A DNA stretch of 39,189 bases from Gnetum montanum (Eukaryota > Streptophyta > Gnetopsida > Gnetales > Gnetaceae), in contig MNCI01037719.1 of NCBI GenBank assembly GCA_015680685.1, positions 3,893-43,081 of the forward strand. The letters are read 5' to 3'. The position numbers and the translations under genes were made by a program. Below the pieces are notes generated by a model that did no database searches, had not been told where the DNA came from, and saw nothing but the letters and a program-made list of their open reading frames with translations. Each line of letters begins with the position of its first letter. Position 1 is the first letter of the stretch. Below are positions 11,220 through 22,300 of this stretch, one piece after another.

Positions 11220-12180
11220 ATGTGTAACTTGAAATAATTGGGATACCTTATCTCTTTGTGGAAGTTACATCTAGCTAAGTTATGATCATGGCTAATTTGA
11301 TCATTTCAATTATTAGTTTATTTTCATTTTAATATTAATAAGTAATCTTAGGTTTATTGGCATTTGTTGCAAGGGTTAAACTCTCAAAAATTAATGGTTT
11401 AATATTATTCTATTCATTAACCCTTTGGAAGAGTTAGAAAAATTTTGAAAACTTTTCATCATAAACCTTAAGGTTTGTAGCCTTCACAAGTAAGGGCTTA
11501 TCTTTGGTAGCTACAAGATCAAAGAACAGAGTGATTTGGACAAATGGAGTGAAAGGTATAGGCTCTAAAAAATTGCAAAAGCTCCCCTCCCATTTTCAAG
11601 AAAATGACAAAAATTCCTAAGTGTTGGATGGTATTTCAGGAATTTTTGTGCTATGTTTACAGGGCCTAGTCGACAAGGTTGATCGCGTTGACTAGGCCTA
11701 GTCGACACGGCTATTGATCACCATTGACTTTGTCAAAAGTAATAAAAAAAACAAGGAGTTTTTGTGTGAAATGAGGGTAAAATGGAAGTCCAAAAAGCCA
11801 TGAACATGATGAAAATATTAGAAGAGGGTTTTGAAGTTCAAAAATTGAGAAATGAATGGAGAATGAGATTTTATGAATAAAAATGCCTTAAGGAGCACAC
11901 AGTTGGATGCACAATGGAGTGCATGAAAGATTTTATTATAGCAACATCTAAAGATAAGAAACTTAACTAACGAAACCATGAGATATGTGAGTGGGTCCTC
12001 CTTATAGCAGCACATGTCCTTTTTTCCTTTGCATAATCTCAACTAATGAGTTTGTGGATCTCATAATTGATTAATTGTTATGAAAAGTTAAGGAAAAAAC
12101 CCAAAGAATCTATTTAAGAATTTCAACACATCAAACTAAGAAATTAGGTGAAAACATGGAAAACTAGTAGTTAGGTGAGT
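11220..12180. other. Non-coding spacer between third ORF and 3' block of element 3
   Basis: No coding frame could be supported. The notable content is a short repeat cluster at 11662-11738 with GGCCTAGTCGAC twice (11663-11674, 11695-11706) plus an inverted GACTAGGCC between them and further TTGAC/TTGAT units. It resembles the U3 arrays of the LTRs but has no LTR ends around it and no clear TATA box at the expected spacing. Confidence 0.4.
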
Positions 12181-13274
12181 TATGGAAGCATTAATGGATG
12201 ATAGAGAGTGTGCAATGGAGTTCCCAATCCTAGTCACATGAAGTCCCTTGTGGAATTCATGGTTAAATGACCTGATAGAGTTCATCTTGAGTCAAGACCA
12301 AAGCCAACCACATTCAGTGACTTTGCATCACCACTCTAAGATCAATCCATCCCCTTGAGACATAAGAATGTTCCCACATATCAAACATCATTCCTTTTAG
12401 AGAAGAAAAGAGAAGAAAAAAAGTGAGAAAGGACCTTAGAAGAGACCTTCAGGCATGGATAACATGTCTTTCTAGTTTCATAACTAGTGCTTGTAGCCCA
12501 TTTATTGTGTCTAAGTGGTGTTCTTTGAATTCCCATCATTGTTTTTTTTTCTTCTCTTTTTTAAATATTTTTTATGGGTTTTTGGATGGGAACCACACCA
12601 TGCAAAGAATTATTCAACTTCCTATTATTGGTTGACATGGAACATTAAGAGATTCATGAAAAACACACTTGAACTCAAGATGGTAGAAGGTATAGATAGC
12701 TTTGAATCCCTTTGAAGTCACACCCCTTTTAAACCTTTGAATTCTTCCCAAGTTTGAAAACTACTAAGGTTACAAGTTTGTTAAGGTTTTACTAATGAAA
12801 AGGGACCTCATGTTTTCAAAACAAGGAAACCCATAGAGTTTGAGGATCGATGGATGATGTGGATTCATTACTTGTTCTATGAAAAAGAAACCTTGTCTTA
12901 GTTATTAGTCATCAAAATTCAAAAATAGAAACTAGACACTAGTAATCAAAAATATTAAGTACAAACCACCATTAGCAAATAGTTATAGCATCACTATGTC
13001 CTATTAACAATAAGACATGTTATTAGCACAAATCATGAGAAAATCACACCAAAATAGAATAAAATATACAAGAAATTGTAAAATATTCAAGAAAGACAAA
13101 ATGTATTAATGATGTTGTAAAAAAAACTGGAAAAATTAATAAAGTAAAAACAAAAGGATGTAAGATAAAGAAGGTGTAGAAAAAATTTTGTAAAAATAAA
13201 AAAGTGTAAAAAAAATGTAAAAAAAAAAAAACAAGATGAAAAACTAAGGAGCCACTATAATGGTTAGCATCGAT
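12180..13274 (-). other. Conserved 3' non-coding block, copy A (element 3)
   Basis: About 1.1 kb downstream of pol with no usable frame. It is similar to copies at 18850-19790, 23156-24095 and 36301-37207. Shared landmarks in element sense include AAGGGTGTGACTTCAAGGGG-type sequence (near 12710), a CATGTTATCC...GGTCC/AAGGCCC segment (near 12430-12460), a TGGTTCCCATCC-type motif near 12590 and A/T homopolymer runs near 13100-13230. Conservation without coding capacity across autonomous and gag-only elements suggests an RNA-level role, which is an inference. Confidence 0.65.
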
Positions 13275-13289
13275 GGCCATCTTCCCCAC
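13275..13289 (-). promoter_or_regulatory. Internal polypurine tract, element 3
   Basis: The minus strand reads GTGGGGAAGATGGCC at the junction of the pol remnant and the 3' non-coding block. Equivalent tracts lie at 24096-24111, 19791-19803 and 36286-36300. It could act as a central PPT, since a second PPT abuts the LTR at 8601. Confidence 0.5.
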
Positions 13290-16200
13290 AAATAAGTTGT
13301 AAGGAGGAGATTTGAAAAATTGAGCAATGTTGTTCATTCGATGATGTGTTTGTTGCACTAGCTTGCTTAGGTTCATAGAAAGGGTTTACTTGTTGCATGT
13401 TGACTAGCTACTTTTTGTTTGGACTCTCAGGTTTATAAATTAACATGGACCTAGAAGGAAAGGTTTCATAGATAATATAAGGCCCCTCCCACAACATTTG
13501 GAACTTTGTCTTTTGAGGTATGTGTGTGGGGTTCTAGTATTAGTCCTTATCCTTTGGTTGTAATTTTACTTTCTGTATTTTAAGGTCATGATGCTTTTTT
13601 TTTTGAATGCCTTATGCATTTCATTCAAGAATAGGGCTACTAATCGATTTTCATCTAGCAAATTTAGGTTGATTAATCTTTCTCTCTATGCTAGGTGAAG
13701 GTTAAGGTCCAACTCACAGTCTATTGCAAGTGTACGAAGCTTAGATTGGATAGGTAGAGTTGGTAATTTTCTATACACTAGCTCATAGGGAGAGTGCCCT
13801 CTAGGAAGTTTCCATATTGAGTGGTGTGCCTAGAGGGCATTATTTAGTTTAGTGCTCTAATATCTCCTATATTTGCTAACAATTATTCTCATCAGGAACT
13901 TCATGATCTCCCTATTAGTAGCTTCTACTTAATTGTTGGCTTGGAATGGTAGGGTGTTGTTAGTTTATTTTCAACCTCCAAGTATTGCATAAGCTTGCAA
14001 AAGGTAGTGCTTGTAAAATAGGTTTCATTGTTAGAAATCAGTGCATGTGGCATCCCAAACCTAATTACAACATTTTGTTGTATAAACCATGCAGGAGTAG
14101 ATGATGTACAGTTGATGACAGCTATTGCTTTTGCCCATTCTATGTAGTAATCAATGATAATAATTATGTACACCTTTCCATTTGATATGGGCATGATGGA
14201 ACCCACGAAGTCAATGCCCCATATGTCAAAGAGTTCCAATTGTTAAATCCACTATTGAGGTCCCTTCATTCAAGCGGTCATCCCACCATCTTGTTAACAA
14301 TGTTCACAAGAACGGAAAAATTGGTGGCCATCTGTAAAGTTGGTTGGCCAATAATACCCTACCATTAGGATCTTAATGACCATGCATCTCCTAGCATAGT
14401 GGCCCCCACAAGGACCCTCATGAGCATCTTGGAGAATGCATAGTTAATTATCATTAGGTACACATCAACAAACTAGGCCATTAGTGCACACCTTGTAAAT
14501 GTGTCCATTGATTTCCATGTAGCATTTGGACTAATGAAGAAACTGATGTTTCTTCTTGTAGTCCAAATCTTGTGGCATCTCTTGAGTAAGAAGATAAGTA
14601 AGGATGTCATCCTACCATTTTGGTTCATTGGGCACCTATAAAGAGGAGTTCATCAGGAAATTGATCAGAGAGTGAACTTTCCTTTTCTTTGTTATCCCAT
14701 CGTAACTGAGACAAGTGATCAGCGACCACATTCTCAATTCCCTTTTAATCTATCATTATAACATCAAACTCCTACAAGATCACCAATCACCGTATGATAC
14801 AAGGGCTCACTGTTGGCTTGTTCATGAGAAATCAAATGGCATTGTGATTAGTATGCACAAACACTTTGTATCTAGGCACATAGTGCCTAAACATCTCTCA
14901 AGCATACACCACTATCATTAGTTCTTTCTCCATTGTGATGTAATTCAGCTATGCATCCACAATGCTTCAACTTATGTAGTGAATGTAATATGAACATTTC
15001 TTGTCATATAATTGTGTAATCATGGCTCCCAAGACATAATTTGATGCATATGTAATTATACGAAATGGTCTGGACTAGTTAGGTGCTTGTAGAATCAGAC
15101 TCTCTATGAGTTTTTGCTTGAGGATTTGGAATGCATTTTCACATTCCTTAGTCTAAATGAATGGAGAATCTTTCTTTGTAAGCTCAATAAATAGTTTTAC
15201 AATCTTAGAGAAATTCTCTATAAAACACCAATAGTAGCCAGTATGTCCAAAGAATGACCAGACATCTTTAACAATTTTCAATTAGCTAGTGATTCTTTGA
15301 ATTATCCTTATCTTTTCAGGGTCCACCTTAATTTCTTCTTGAGAAATTCTATGCCCTACTAGAATGCCCTCTTAGACCATCAAATGGCTCTTCTACCAAT
15401 TAAGATGAAGAGTCATCTCCACACACCTTTTAAGAACTTGCTCAAGGAGCTATAAGGCTTGCTCAAATGTGGCATCATAGGTGGAGAAGTCATCAATGAA
15501 GACTTCCACCTTACTATTAATGTGTTGCTGAAAAATTCTCAAGATCTTGGAAAGTGGTAGGAGCATTCCATAGACCAAAAGGCATCATTCGATATGCAAA
15601 AGTTCCCTAGGGACTCATGAATGTTCTTTGGTCTAATCCTCTAGCATGATCTAGATTTGGTTATAGCCACTATAACTATCTAGAAAGCTACAATAGTAAT
15701 TCCTAGATATAATGTCCAACACTTGATCCATAAAAAATAATGGAAACTAATCTTTGAATGTTACCATATTCAACAACCAAAAGTCAATGCAGACCTACCA
15801 CTTTCCACCTTTCTTTGGCACAATCCTGAGTGGGCTATCCCACTCACTATCTATAATGGAATAGATAAACTCTACCTTGAGGAGTGTTCAATTTCCTCTT
15901 TGATAACTTGCTTCAATTTTGGGTTCAATCACTGCTATAGCTACCTCTTTGGCTTCATGGTCGAATCAATGTAAATACGATGCTAGCATATCCTTAGATC
16001 AATCCTTGTGAGCTCTGGATGTAACCAAGCAAAGGTTGTTGGCCATTTGTTGACCACCCTCAACAGCATTTGTTTCTGTTTGAGAGAAAGGTTGGTATAG
16101 ATGATTACTAACTTGTCATTTTTAAAAAATGCATACTCCATGCTAGTAATTAAAATTTTCAACTCTAAGGACTATTGTTTAAAATTCTTAAGGATCTCAA

Positions 16201-16930
16201 ACTCTCCCCAATAGGTATCATCATTTGCATCATTAAAGAGTTGATGATAAACTTTCTCTAGTTCATCCATGCCTTTAACATAGGCATATGTCAAGCTCTT
16301 GGTAGGTTCCATGCAAAGTGTGCTACTCCCAAGATCAACTATTAGCCACTGGGTGCCCTCCTATTTTGTGGCTATTGCATATAGGCACCTTTGAATATCT
16401 ACCTTATTTGCACACTACCTACATGTAGAAATGAATGCTCTTTTCATGGACCAAAGTTTCTGCATGCAATTTTACCCTGTATCACTATACATGATGCATG
16501 GAACTTGTTTCTTTTCGATCTTTTCAAATGCATTTTCCTTTGAAATTTTCATGGAAATATCTCTGATGCCCATATTTACATCAATAGTGCTTATCCATGC
16601 CCTTCACATAATGATTGGAAAATCCCCCTTCAAGTTCTTAACTTTGATTACTAGGAAATTGGTAGGATAAGACCATCCACAGATAGTGGTCACAATATCT
16701 TCTACTAGTCCTAATGGAACAATGATGGACTAATATACCAATTCTAATTTGATATTACTCTTCTTGAGAGGCAATAGGTTCTAGGTAGTATAGATCTCAT
16801 GAGAAATTAGATTAACCCCAAAACCTAAATCTAGAAGAGCTTTGCATGGTTCATTTTTGGTAATTTGCAAATAGATAAGTGGACTTCTAGGATCGACTAA
16901 TTTCTTGGGAAGGTTGCTAGCCCAAATCTA
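13290..16930 (-). pseudogene. pol: Pol polyprotein remnant of element 3
   Basis: The order on the minus strand is protease, linker, RT, RNase H, integrase. The protease (about 16870-16480) has ALLDLGF, so the D-S/T-G triad has Ser replaced by Leu. A GTQWL-type linker motif lies near 16350. RT (about 16100-15180) shows a FIDDF active-site box near 15482-15496. RNase H traces fall around 15060-14700. The longest integrase piece (14239-13925) has DIWGIDFVG with the first Asp, but SNNETYF at the second position, an Asp-to-Asn change. The NREI segment with the Glu survives only after a frameshift. The copy is therefore inactive in protease and integrase. There is no chromodomain. Confidence 0.85.
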
Positions 16931-16939
16931 GTAAGATAC

Positions 16940-18550
16940 AACATAAGTTAACATAACAGTGCAGATATTGGGAGGAATTTGGTTTGAAAGGCTCTTAATT
17001 TGATGACTTGAAGAGGATGAGGAAGAAGTAGGATGACCAGCCACATGAGTTTGTGAGGGCTTAGAAGTGATGATTACTTGGAAGAATGGTCATTTGTAAG
17101 ATGTAGGTTTCAAACCCTTCAATTTACTAATCGGTTGTAAATTAGCGACCCTTGTAGCATTATGTTATTGTAGCTTGGCTAGAAGCTTACCCTGCATGGA
17201 TGGAGTAGGTGGTAGTTGTGTTGAGGATGGAGAAAGAGGTTCAAACACATGAGGATGGTATGGATGGAATATGGAATCCCCTCTAGGAGTTGGAGAATGA
17301 GTTCTATGATATTCTAGAGGGTGGTAGTAATGTTGGAAAGGATAAACGTGACTAGAAGAGTCACATGGAGACAAGGGTTGCTGAACATAGTACCCATACA
17401 GATCTAGTTAGCTGTAAGGGTAGTGCTATCATGGTGGTGGCATCCCCCACAATTATGATTGCTGCCACTACTAATATTGATCATATGATTGTGGTGGAGC
17501 TCTACTTGGATACTAAGGTTGCTGCTGGTGGAACTGCTTAAGATTGGCTTGATGATAAGGCAACCCTCTGGGTGTTTACCTTTTTGATAATCGTGGATTC
17601 AAAGCATACATCCTAGATTCTTATAAGTATGACACAATAGGATAACATCCCTTAGTATGTTCATAGTGGTAGATGTCACACCCATTATCATTATTTGATT
17701 TAATCTCCACAACTTCTTCTACTATAACAACTTTTCCCTTACCCCTTTGGTAGGCACCTCTAGCTTCTTTTTGCCTCTTGCGATCATAATTACTACTTTG
17801 CTCTCTTGATTCTTCTACAATTTTTAGAGTAGTTTGGAATTTTTCATCCAACGAATTCCATATTTTATCTACCTTGGCTGAAATTTTAGACATACATTTC
17901 TACATCAATAAGGCCTTCCATTGCACCACTGCATAAAGAGGTGGCTCCTCCTCACTATCACAAAAGCGAATCTCCTTCTTTCTAATGGGAGGATCCTTGT
18001 TATATTCTTTTATACTTTCTTGTTTCCTCAACTCTTCTTCCTTTTTTGCTACCTACCCTATTAGCCTTTGTATGTGATGGACTCTTAATTTCGACTACCT
18101 TCCTTAGGCATAGATCCCAAGGGTTCTCCATGTTTCTAAGTGAAGACCATCTATGATATGATGAAGTTGTTCCTGCTGAGAGTAACCATGGCTAAGGCAT
18201 TAGTGTAATAATGAATAATATTTTCTCATGATGGCATCCAAGGGTTTATGTGTTCCTTGTTTCTAGGCTTGAATTTACCTTTGTAGGTTTGACACTATGG
18301 AGTACATCTAATACTTATCATTAAATAGTTCTACCATTGTACTCTATCAATGGATTGATTCTAGTTCCAGAGATCATTACTAGCTTTCTGCTTCCTTGAT
18401 AAGTATTTTGGGAAACAACTTGGGCTTTTCCTAATCATTTTCAATATTTTGTAAGGCATAGGCATCATGAAAGGCTTGTTAATTCATTTAAGGATTTGAG
18501 TTATATCCCCCCCCCCCCCCCCTCAAATCTAGTAATATTGTTCATGTCTA
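16940..18550 (-). pseudogene. gag: Gag remnant of element 3 (N-terminus missing)
   Basis: A Tyr/His/Pro-rich linker (17374-17165) precedes pol. The zinc-knuckle-like site reads CDIYHYEHTKGC (about 17640-17680), with the second Cys changed to Tyr relative to element 4. A segment with KVDKIWNSLDEKF and the KIVEESREQ motif spans 17893-17800. The gag core lies around 18470-18250. A homopolymer of 16 C (18507-18522) sits where related copies have only three to five. Gag is cut at about 18551 by a plus-strand LTR, so the N-terminal part, leader, PBS and 5' LTR of element 3 are absent. Confidence 0.75.
18507..18522. repeat. C16 homopolymer inside element 3 gag
   Basis: Sixteen C in a row. The homologous positions in elements 2 and 4 read CTCCC and CCCCC. 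This is probably slippage expansion, and its length may also be uncertain in the assembly. Confidence 0.85.
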
Positions 18551-18559
18551 TTAATGAGA

Positions 18560-18684
18560 CGCGATATCGCATGGACCGCGATATCGCGTACGCGATATCG
18601 TGACTGTCGCGATATCGCATCCCATGAAATATCGCATATGCGATATCATGTTGTCCCCTGCGATATCGCGTACACGATATCGCG
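18560..18684 (+). repeat. Palindromic GATATC array in U3
   Basis: Seven GATATC sites (18563, 18580, 18594, 18611, 18642, 18662, 18676) and one degenerate AATATC (18628) are mostly embedded in GCGATATCGC-type palindromes. Spacings are 17, 14, 17, 17, 14, 20 and 14 bp. The element 4 LTRs have three (31185, 31204, 31218) and two (22256, 22274) such sites. Confidence 0.85.
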
Positions 18685-18699
18685 GTCTGCTGCCAAATC

Positions 18700-18707
18700 T
18701 ATAAATA
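18700..18707 (+). promoter_or_regulatory. TATA box downstream of the GATATC array
   Basis: TATAAATA begins 19 bp after the last GATATC unit. Placement matches the other LTRs. Confidence 0.7.
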
Positions 18708-18849
18708 AGAAGCGGCACTCCCCTCATTTTCCATCCTAGGCTAGAAGTAGCAAAGCTCTGGCAAATTGATCACCCCAGAGATAGAATATTTTCCATGTGC
18801 CCGCAGTAGGAGTCCCTCAAGTGAACGGTTCTTTATTCGAGATTGGGAT

Positions 18850-19790
18850 CTAAGGTGCTTTACCATGTCCACAATAGGTTCTTATGTCAAATGTGATTAA
18901 AATGATCAGCACACCTAGCCGTCTAAGATTTAGAACAAGTCCATACCATTAGCAGTGATCTCGCATTAATGTGTTCTTTCTTGTTGACCATCATGAGTCC
19001 ACAACTACCACAAAGACCAATCATCACTCCAAAAAGAGGAGAAAATAGAATAAGGAAGGGCCTTAGTTAGAGGCACATCTTCAAGCATAGGTAACATGTC
19101 TTTTCAGCCCTATAACTAGTGATTGTAGCTTGTTATTGTGTCTAAGGGGTGTGCTTTGAATTACCATTATTGTTTTTTTATTTTTTATTTTCTTTGAATT
19201 TTAAATATTTTTTTGAAATGGGAACCACATCATGTAAAAGCATAACTTCCTTTTTATTGGTCAATGGAGGAGTGATGACATGTTCCAAAAGGAGTCATAA
19301 ATCACACAAAGGAAGTTAAGAAGAGAACCCAACAAGTCCCCTTGAGGTCACACCCTTTACGATTCCCACTTGGTTGTTCCTTCTTTCTTCAAGGTACAAT
19401 GATCATTGATGAATTTGAGTTTCATATAAGAAGAACCAAATTTTTTCCATGACAAAGACCATTTATTTAGAGAATTGGAGGGATGGAAAAGGTGATCTCA
19501 CTACTTTACACAATTATTTACTGAATCATTTATATAGCATAGAAAAAAAACCCAACACATAGTGTTGACTTTTGCATCATGACTAGCAATATTATTAACA
19601 AAAACATAAAAAACATTCATAAAACATAAAGAAAATAACTTAAGAAAAGAGAAAAATATAAAGAAAGAAAAATATTAAGAAATGGAAAACATACAAAGAA
19701 TTGAAAAATTTTGGAAGAAATAGAAAAATGATAAAAAATTGTAAAACAAAAAAAGTGAATAAACTCATTAGTTCTTAATTTAGGATGGGG
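18850..19790 (-). other. Conserved 3' non-coding block, copy C
   Basis: It shares with copy D the AATAGGTTCTT...CAA-TGTGATTAA-ATGATCA segment (near 18885), the GGGCCTTAGTTAGAGGC stretch (near 19060), GAGGTCACACCC (near 19345) and a poly-A/T-rich stretch near 19200. It is closer to copy D than to copies A and B. Confidence 0.65.
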
Positions 19791-19803
19791 CATCTCCCCC
19801 ATG
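19791..19803 (-). promoter_or_regulatory. Polypurine tract, copy C
   Basis: The minus strand reads CATGGGGGAGATG between the linker ORF and the 3' block, the same tract as at 24096-24111 and 36286-36300. Confidence 0.5.
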
Positions 19804-20289
19804 ACAAAGTGTAAGGGCGAGACAAGCACTAATAAGTGAATTGGTTGGTCCCATGCATCTTTTAAACAATTTTTCACTCTTATTTCCAAGCCATTGGGTG
19901 TCTTCTAGTTTAGTGACAACTACATGGACTAGTTTTTACGCACAGACTTGTTTTTGAACTTTATAGTGGATCGGTATACGGGTTGTGTTAATATTTTCAA
20001 CTTCTGACCCAAAACTACATCCTTTATTATTATTAATGATGCATGGAGGTTTCTGTCTCTCCATAATGATAGGTTTATTATTTTTGTCCTATGTTGAAGT
20101 GATGATGGTTGTTGACTTTTGCATATGATCAGGAGACATCATTTTTGTGAGAAAGAATGTTGCACTAGATTGGCCTTGTGCAGGTTTCGATGTGTCAGTA
20201 GATTTATGAGTTTTATGCTTATGTGAGGAAATTTCTCTAAAGAAAAAATGTTTCCTAAGATTGTGATTGAGATCTACTAGCATTATCAT
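19804..20289 (-). pseudogene. Protease-less linker ORF of copy C
   Basis: After the gag C-terminus, the minus strand encodes a Lys/His/Thr-rich stretch and then a segment around 20060 with ERQK-PPCI. This matches ERQKNPCI in copy D (about 35725) and IEKKKIPCI just after the protease in element 4 (about 27350). A DTQWL motif follows (near 19900); related DTQWL or GTQWL occurs in elements 3, 4 and 5 between protease and RT. The protease that should lie before this point is absent. The frame ends beside the PPT without entering RT. Confidence 0.55.
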
Positions 20290-20349
20290 TTCTATGTATG
20301 TTCACAACACACGTGACATTCTTTCGTTGATGTTATGGTGTTGAACCTT

Positions 20350-21210
20350 CCTATGTTGTTAGCGATGACATATGATGGAGGGAAGTATGAGAATATTGAG
20401 GATATGATGGAGGATGAAAGGCATGAGGTGGTGATCCCATAGAAGATGTTTCAGGTTGATGATATTCATGAGAGTGGTAGTAGTGACTTGAGGTAGAGGA
20501 AGTACAACTAGTTGGGAAAATAGGTTGTTGAGCATAATATCTATACAGGTTCGGTTGGTAATAAGGGTAGTGTTGGTTTGATGATGACCTTCTCCACAAC
20601 TGTGGGTTTTGAACATTGTAATTGATAGTAATTTTTAGCTTGATAAGAAGTCCCACTCAAATAGTACAATTGGTTATAGGATTGTCTATAATTACCTTGT
20701 AAGTAAGGTAATTTCCTAGGCATTTGCTTTTGCATGAACTTGGGATTTAAAGCAAAAGCCCAATACTCATGTAGATGTAACATGACTAGGCAGTCACCCT
20801 TTGGATGATCATATAGGGAGATGTCACATCCATCATCCTCTTCTGTGGTTGAATCTATAGCCTCTTCTCCTTCAGCTATTTTTCCTTTTTGCTAATAAGT
20901 ATTTCTACTGGTTTCTTGGTTCATTTTCCCCTTCTATTTTAATCACTTGATTCTTATTGTGTTACACTCGTCTCTATGGTTTTCATGTAAGTTGTAACTT
21001 TGTCATTCATCAACTCCCACATCTTATCTATCCTTGCTTCAAGCTTAGCAATAGACTTTTGTATTGGCAAGGCTTGTTGTGAAATCACCTCATTAAGAGA
21101 TGCCTCTTTTTCCTCATCATAGATATGGATCCTATTTTTTATAAAAGTTGGATTCCAGTTATATTCCTCTACATTCTCTCATTTACATAACTCTCCTTTC
21201 TCTTTTGCCA
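20350..21210 (-). pseudogene. gag: Gag remnant of copy C
   Basis: The minus strand gives EEYNWNP near 21165, then a helical segment with ARIDKMWELMNDKV near 21040. A zinc-knuckle-like CDISLYDHPKGDC follows near 20800, with the second Cys replaced by Ser. The rest is a Tyr/Pro/His/Gln-rich tail with TSSTSSHYYHSHEYHQ near 20470, matching the tail of copy D at 35330. The N-terminal half and gag core are missing, cut at 21210 where the LINE begins. Confidence 0.7.
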
Positions 21211-21510
21211 CTCTTATATGCATTTAGTCCCTTTTTCATACTAATTTTAAAGCTTTGTATAGCTAAATCCATGACCATTAGTTGATGTTGAGTTCTCTAG
21301 GTATGGCCTTGTAGTCTTTGCATGTGACCCAGTTTCTTTTATGCTACAAGAAATACTCAATTTATTTTTTATCTATACCACTCTTATATGTAATTAAATG
21401 TTCTATCCTCTTCTTGAAATAAGTATATGCAATTGCAAGGTCATGGGCACTTGCAAATTATATTAGTGAATCTCCCATATCATTGAGCTCTTGAAATCTA
21501 TATCCTTCAT
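21211..21510 (-). pseudogene. LINE (RTE-type) endonuclease, downstream fragment
   Basis: The minus strand continues the reading frame of the fragment at 31235-31700 once element 4 and one copy of its target duplication are set aside: EGYRFQELNDMGDS is followed by FASAHDLAIAYTYFKKR and a HLITYKSG segment. These correspond to the C-terminal half of the AP-endonuclease domain of plant RTE LINEs (the region ending in ...LANTWFKKR...HLITFKSG). A later IEYFL...CKDYKAIP segment matches the strand after it. Stops are present. No RT follows: similarity ends near 21211, where copy C gag starts. Confidence 0.8.
21506..21510. repeat. Target-site duplication of element 4, left copy
   Basis: TTCAT directly precedes the LTR at 21511 and recurs directly after the LTR ending at 31234. 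Removing the element and one copy restores an open LINE frame across the joint. Confidence 0.9.
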
Positions 21511-22290
21511 TAATGAGTGGCAAGGTACACCTACACTCAGCCATATGAATACGAGCGTTTCATGTGCAATCCAGTCGAACTCCAAGGACTAAGTGCTTAC
21601 TTACCTTAATGGAACACTCAGGGTTAATCAATTGTTGTCTTCCCAAACTTGTATTTTCATAGTTGTATGGTTAAGTAAGCCTGAGGTATATGATTTTTTA
21701 TAGCTTTTATCTTTTTAATGTCTTATGCTAATAAGCGAAGGTAAAGAGAACTAAGTGACTAACTTACATTAACTATTCACTAACTAAGTTCTAATTGTTC
21801 CTAACACCAATATCCATTCCCATTTGCTGTACACATCCTAAACTAGTGCAACACTGCTGGGATTACCAAATGCTAGTCATTACTAGGTTACCAAGTGCTA
21901 CACGCATGCTCGAAGTGGTCTACTAAGTGTATTTAACTAAGAGAGTCAAAGGTTGCAAGAGAGATTAATTAACTAAGAAAGCATTAAACATTCAACAATA
22001 ATTAATTACTAATTAGCTTAATCTATATGCTGCAAGGTTTATCATAAAGTTCGTCTTTATTGTTGTACACAAATGTGTGCTCAAGTACAATTTGCTCCAA
22101 TAAAGATTCGTTCACTCTATGACTCCTACTGCGGGCACACAAAAATTATTCTAACTCTGGAATGGTAAAACTGCAAGAGTTTGGCTAAGGGTCTAAGTCT
22201 AACCAATGAGAACAAAGGGTGCCGCCTCTTCTTTATAGAAAATGAGGCAAAATGCGATATCACATAGTCGAGTGATATCACGGCTCATCA
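21511..22290 (-). mobile_element. 3' LTR of element 4
   Basis: 780 bp, ends TAATGAG (a TG to TA change at the terminus) and CTCATCA. It contains an AATAAA signal in element sense (reverse of 22056-22061), a weaker TATA-like CTATAAAG near 22231-22238 and two GATATC sites (22256, 22274). Its partner at 30434-31234 is 801 bp and has three such sites. Confidence 0.9.
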
Positions 22291-22300
22291 TACCCCCATG
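22291..22300 (-). promoter_or_regulatory. Terminal polypurine tract, element 4
   Basis: The minus strand reads CATGGGGGTA immediately upstream of the 3' LTR, as in element 3 (8601-8610). Confidence 0.8.

Larger units (their letters stand above)
18552..18848 (+). mobile_element. 5' part of a plus-strand LTR with a GATATC array
   Basis: It begins with the family terminus TAATGAG (18552) and carries a GATATC array, a TATAAATA box (18700-18707) and the GTGCCCGCAGTAGGAGTC segment also present in both element 4 LTRs (in reverse). Similarity stops near 18848 in R. It lies opposite to its neighbours and interrupts element 3 gag, so it looks like the start of an inserted element that later lost everything after R. 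Confidence 0.7.
18850..21210 (-). mobile_element. Non-autonomous gag-only element, copy C
   Basis: A minus-strand unit made of gag (21210-20350), a short linker ORF (about 20289-19850), a PPT-like tract (19791-19803) and the conserved 3' non-coding block (19790-18850). No protease D-S-G, RT, RNase H or integrase motif occurs between gag and the 3' block; only about 0.5 kb separates them, against nearly 4 kb in elements 3 and 4. Copy D has the same layout. Its 3' end meets a plus-strand LTR fragment and its 5' end meets a LINE, so neither of its own LTRs is seen. Confidence 0.65.

Noticed and set aside
18554-18739. A 61-residue open frame rich in Arg/Ile/Ser across the GATATC array
   Set aside because: It is only the translation of the palindromic repeat; similar frames would open in any phase of the array.
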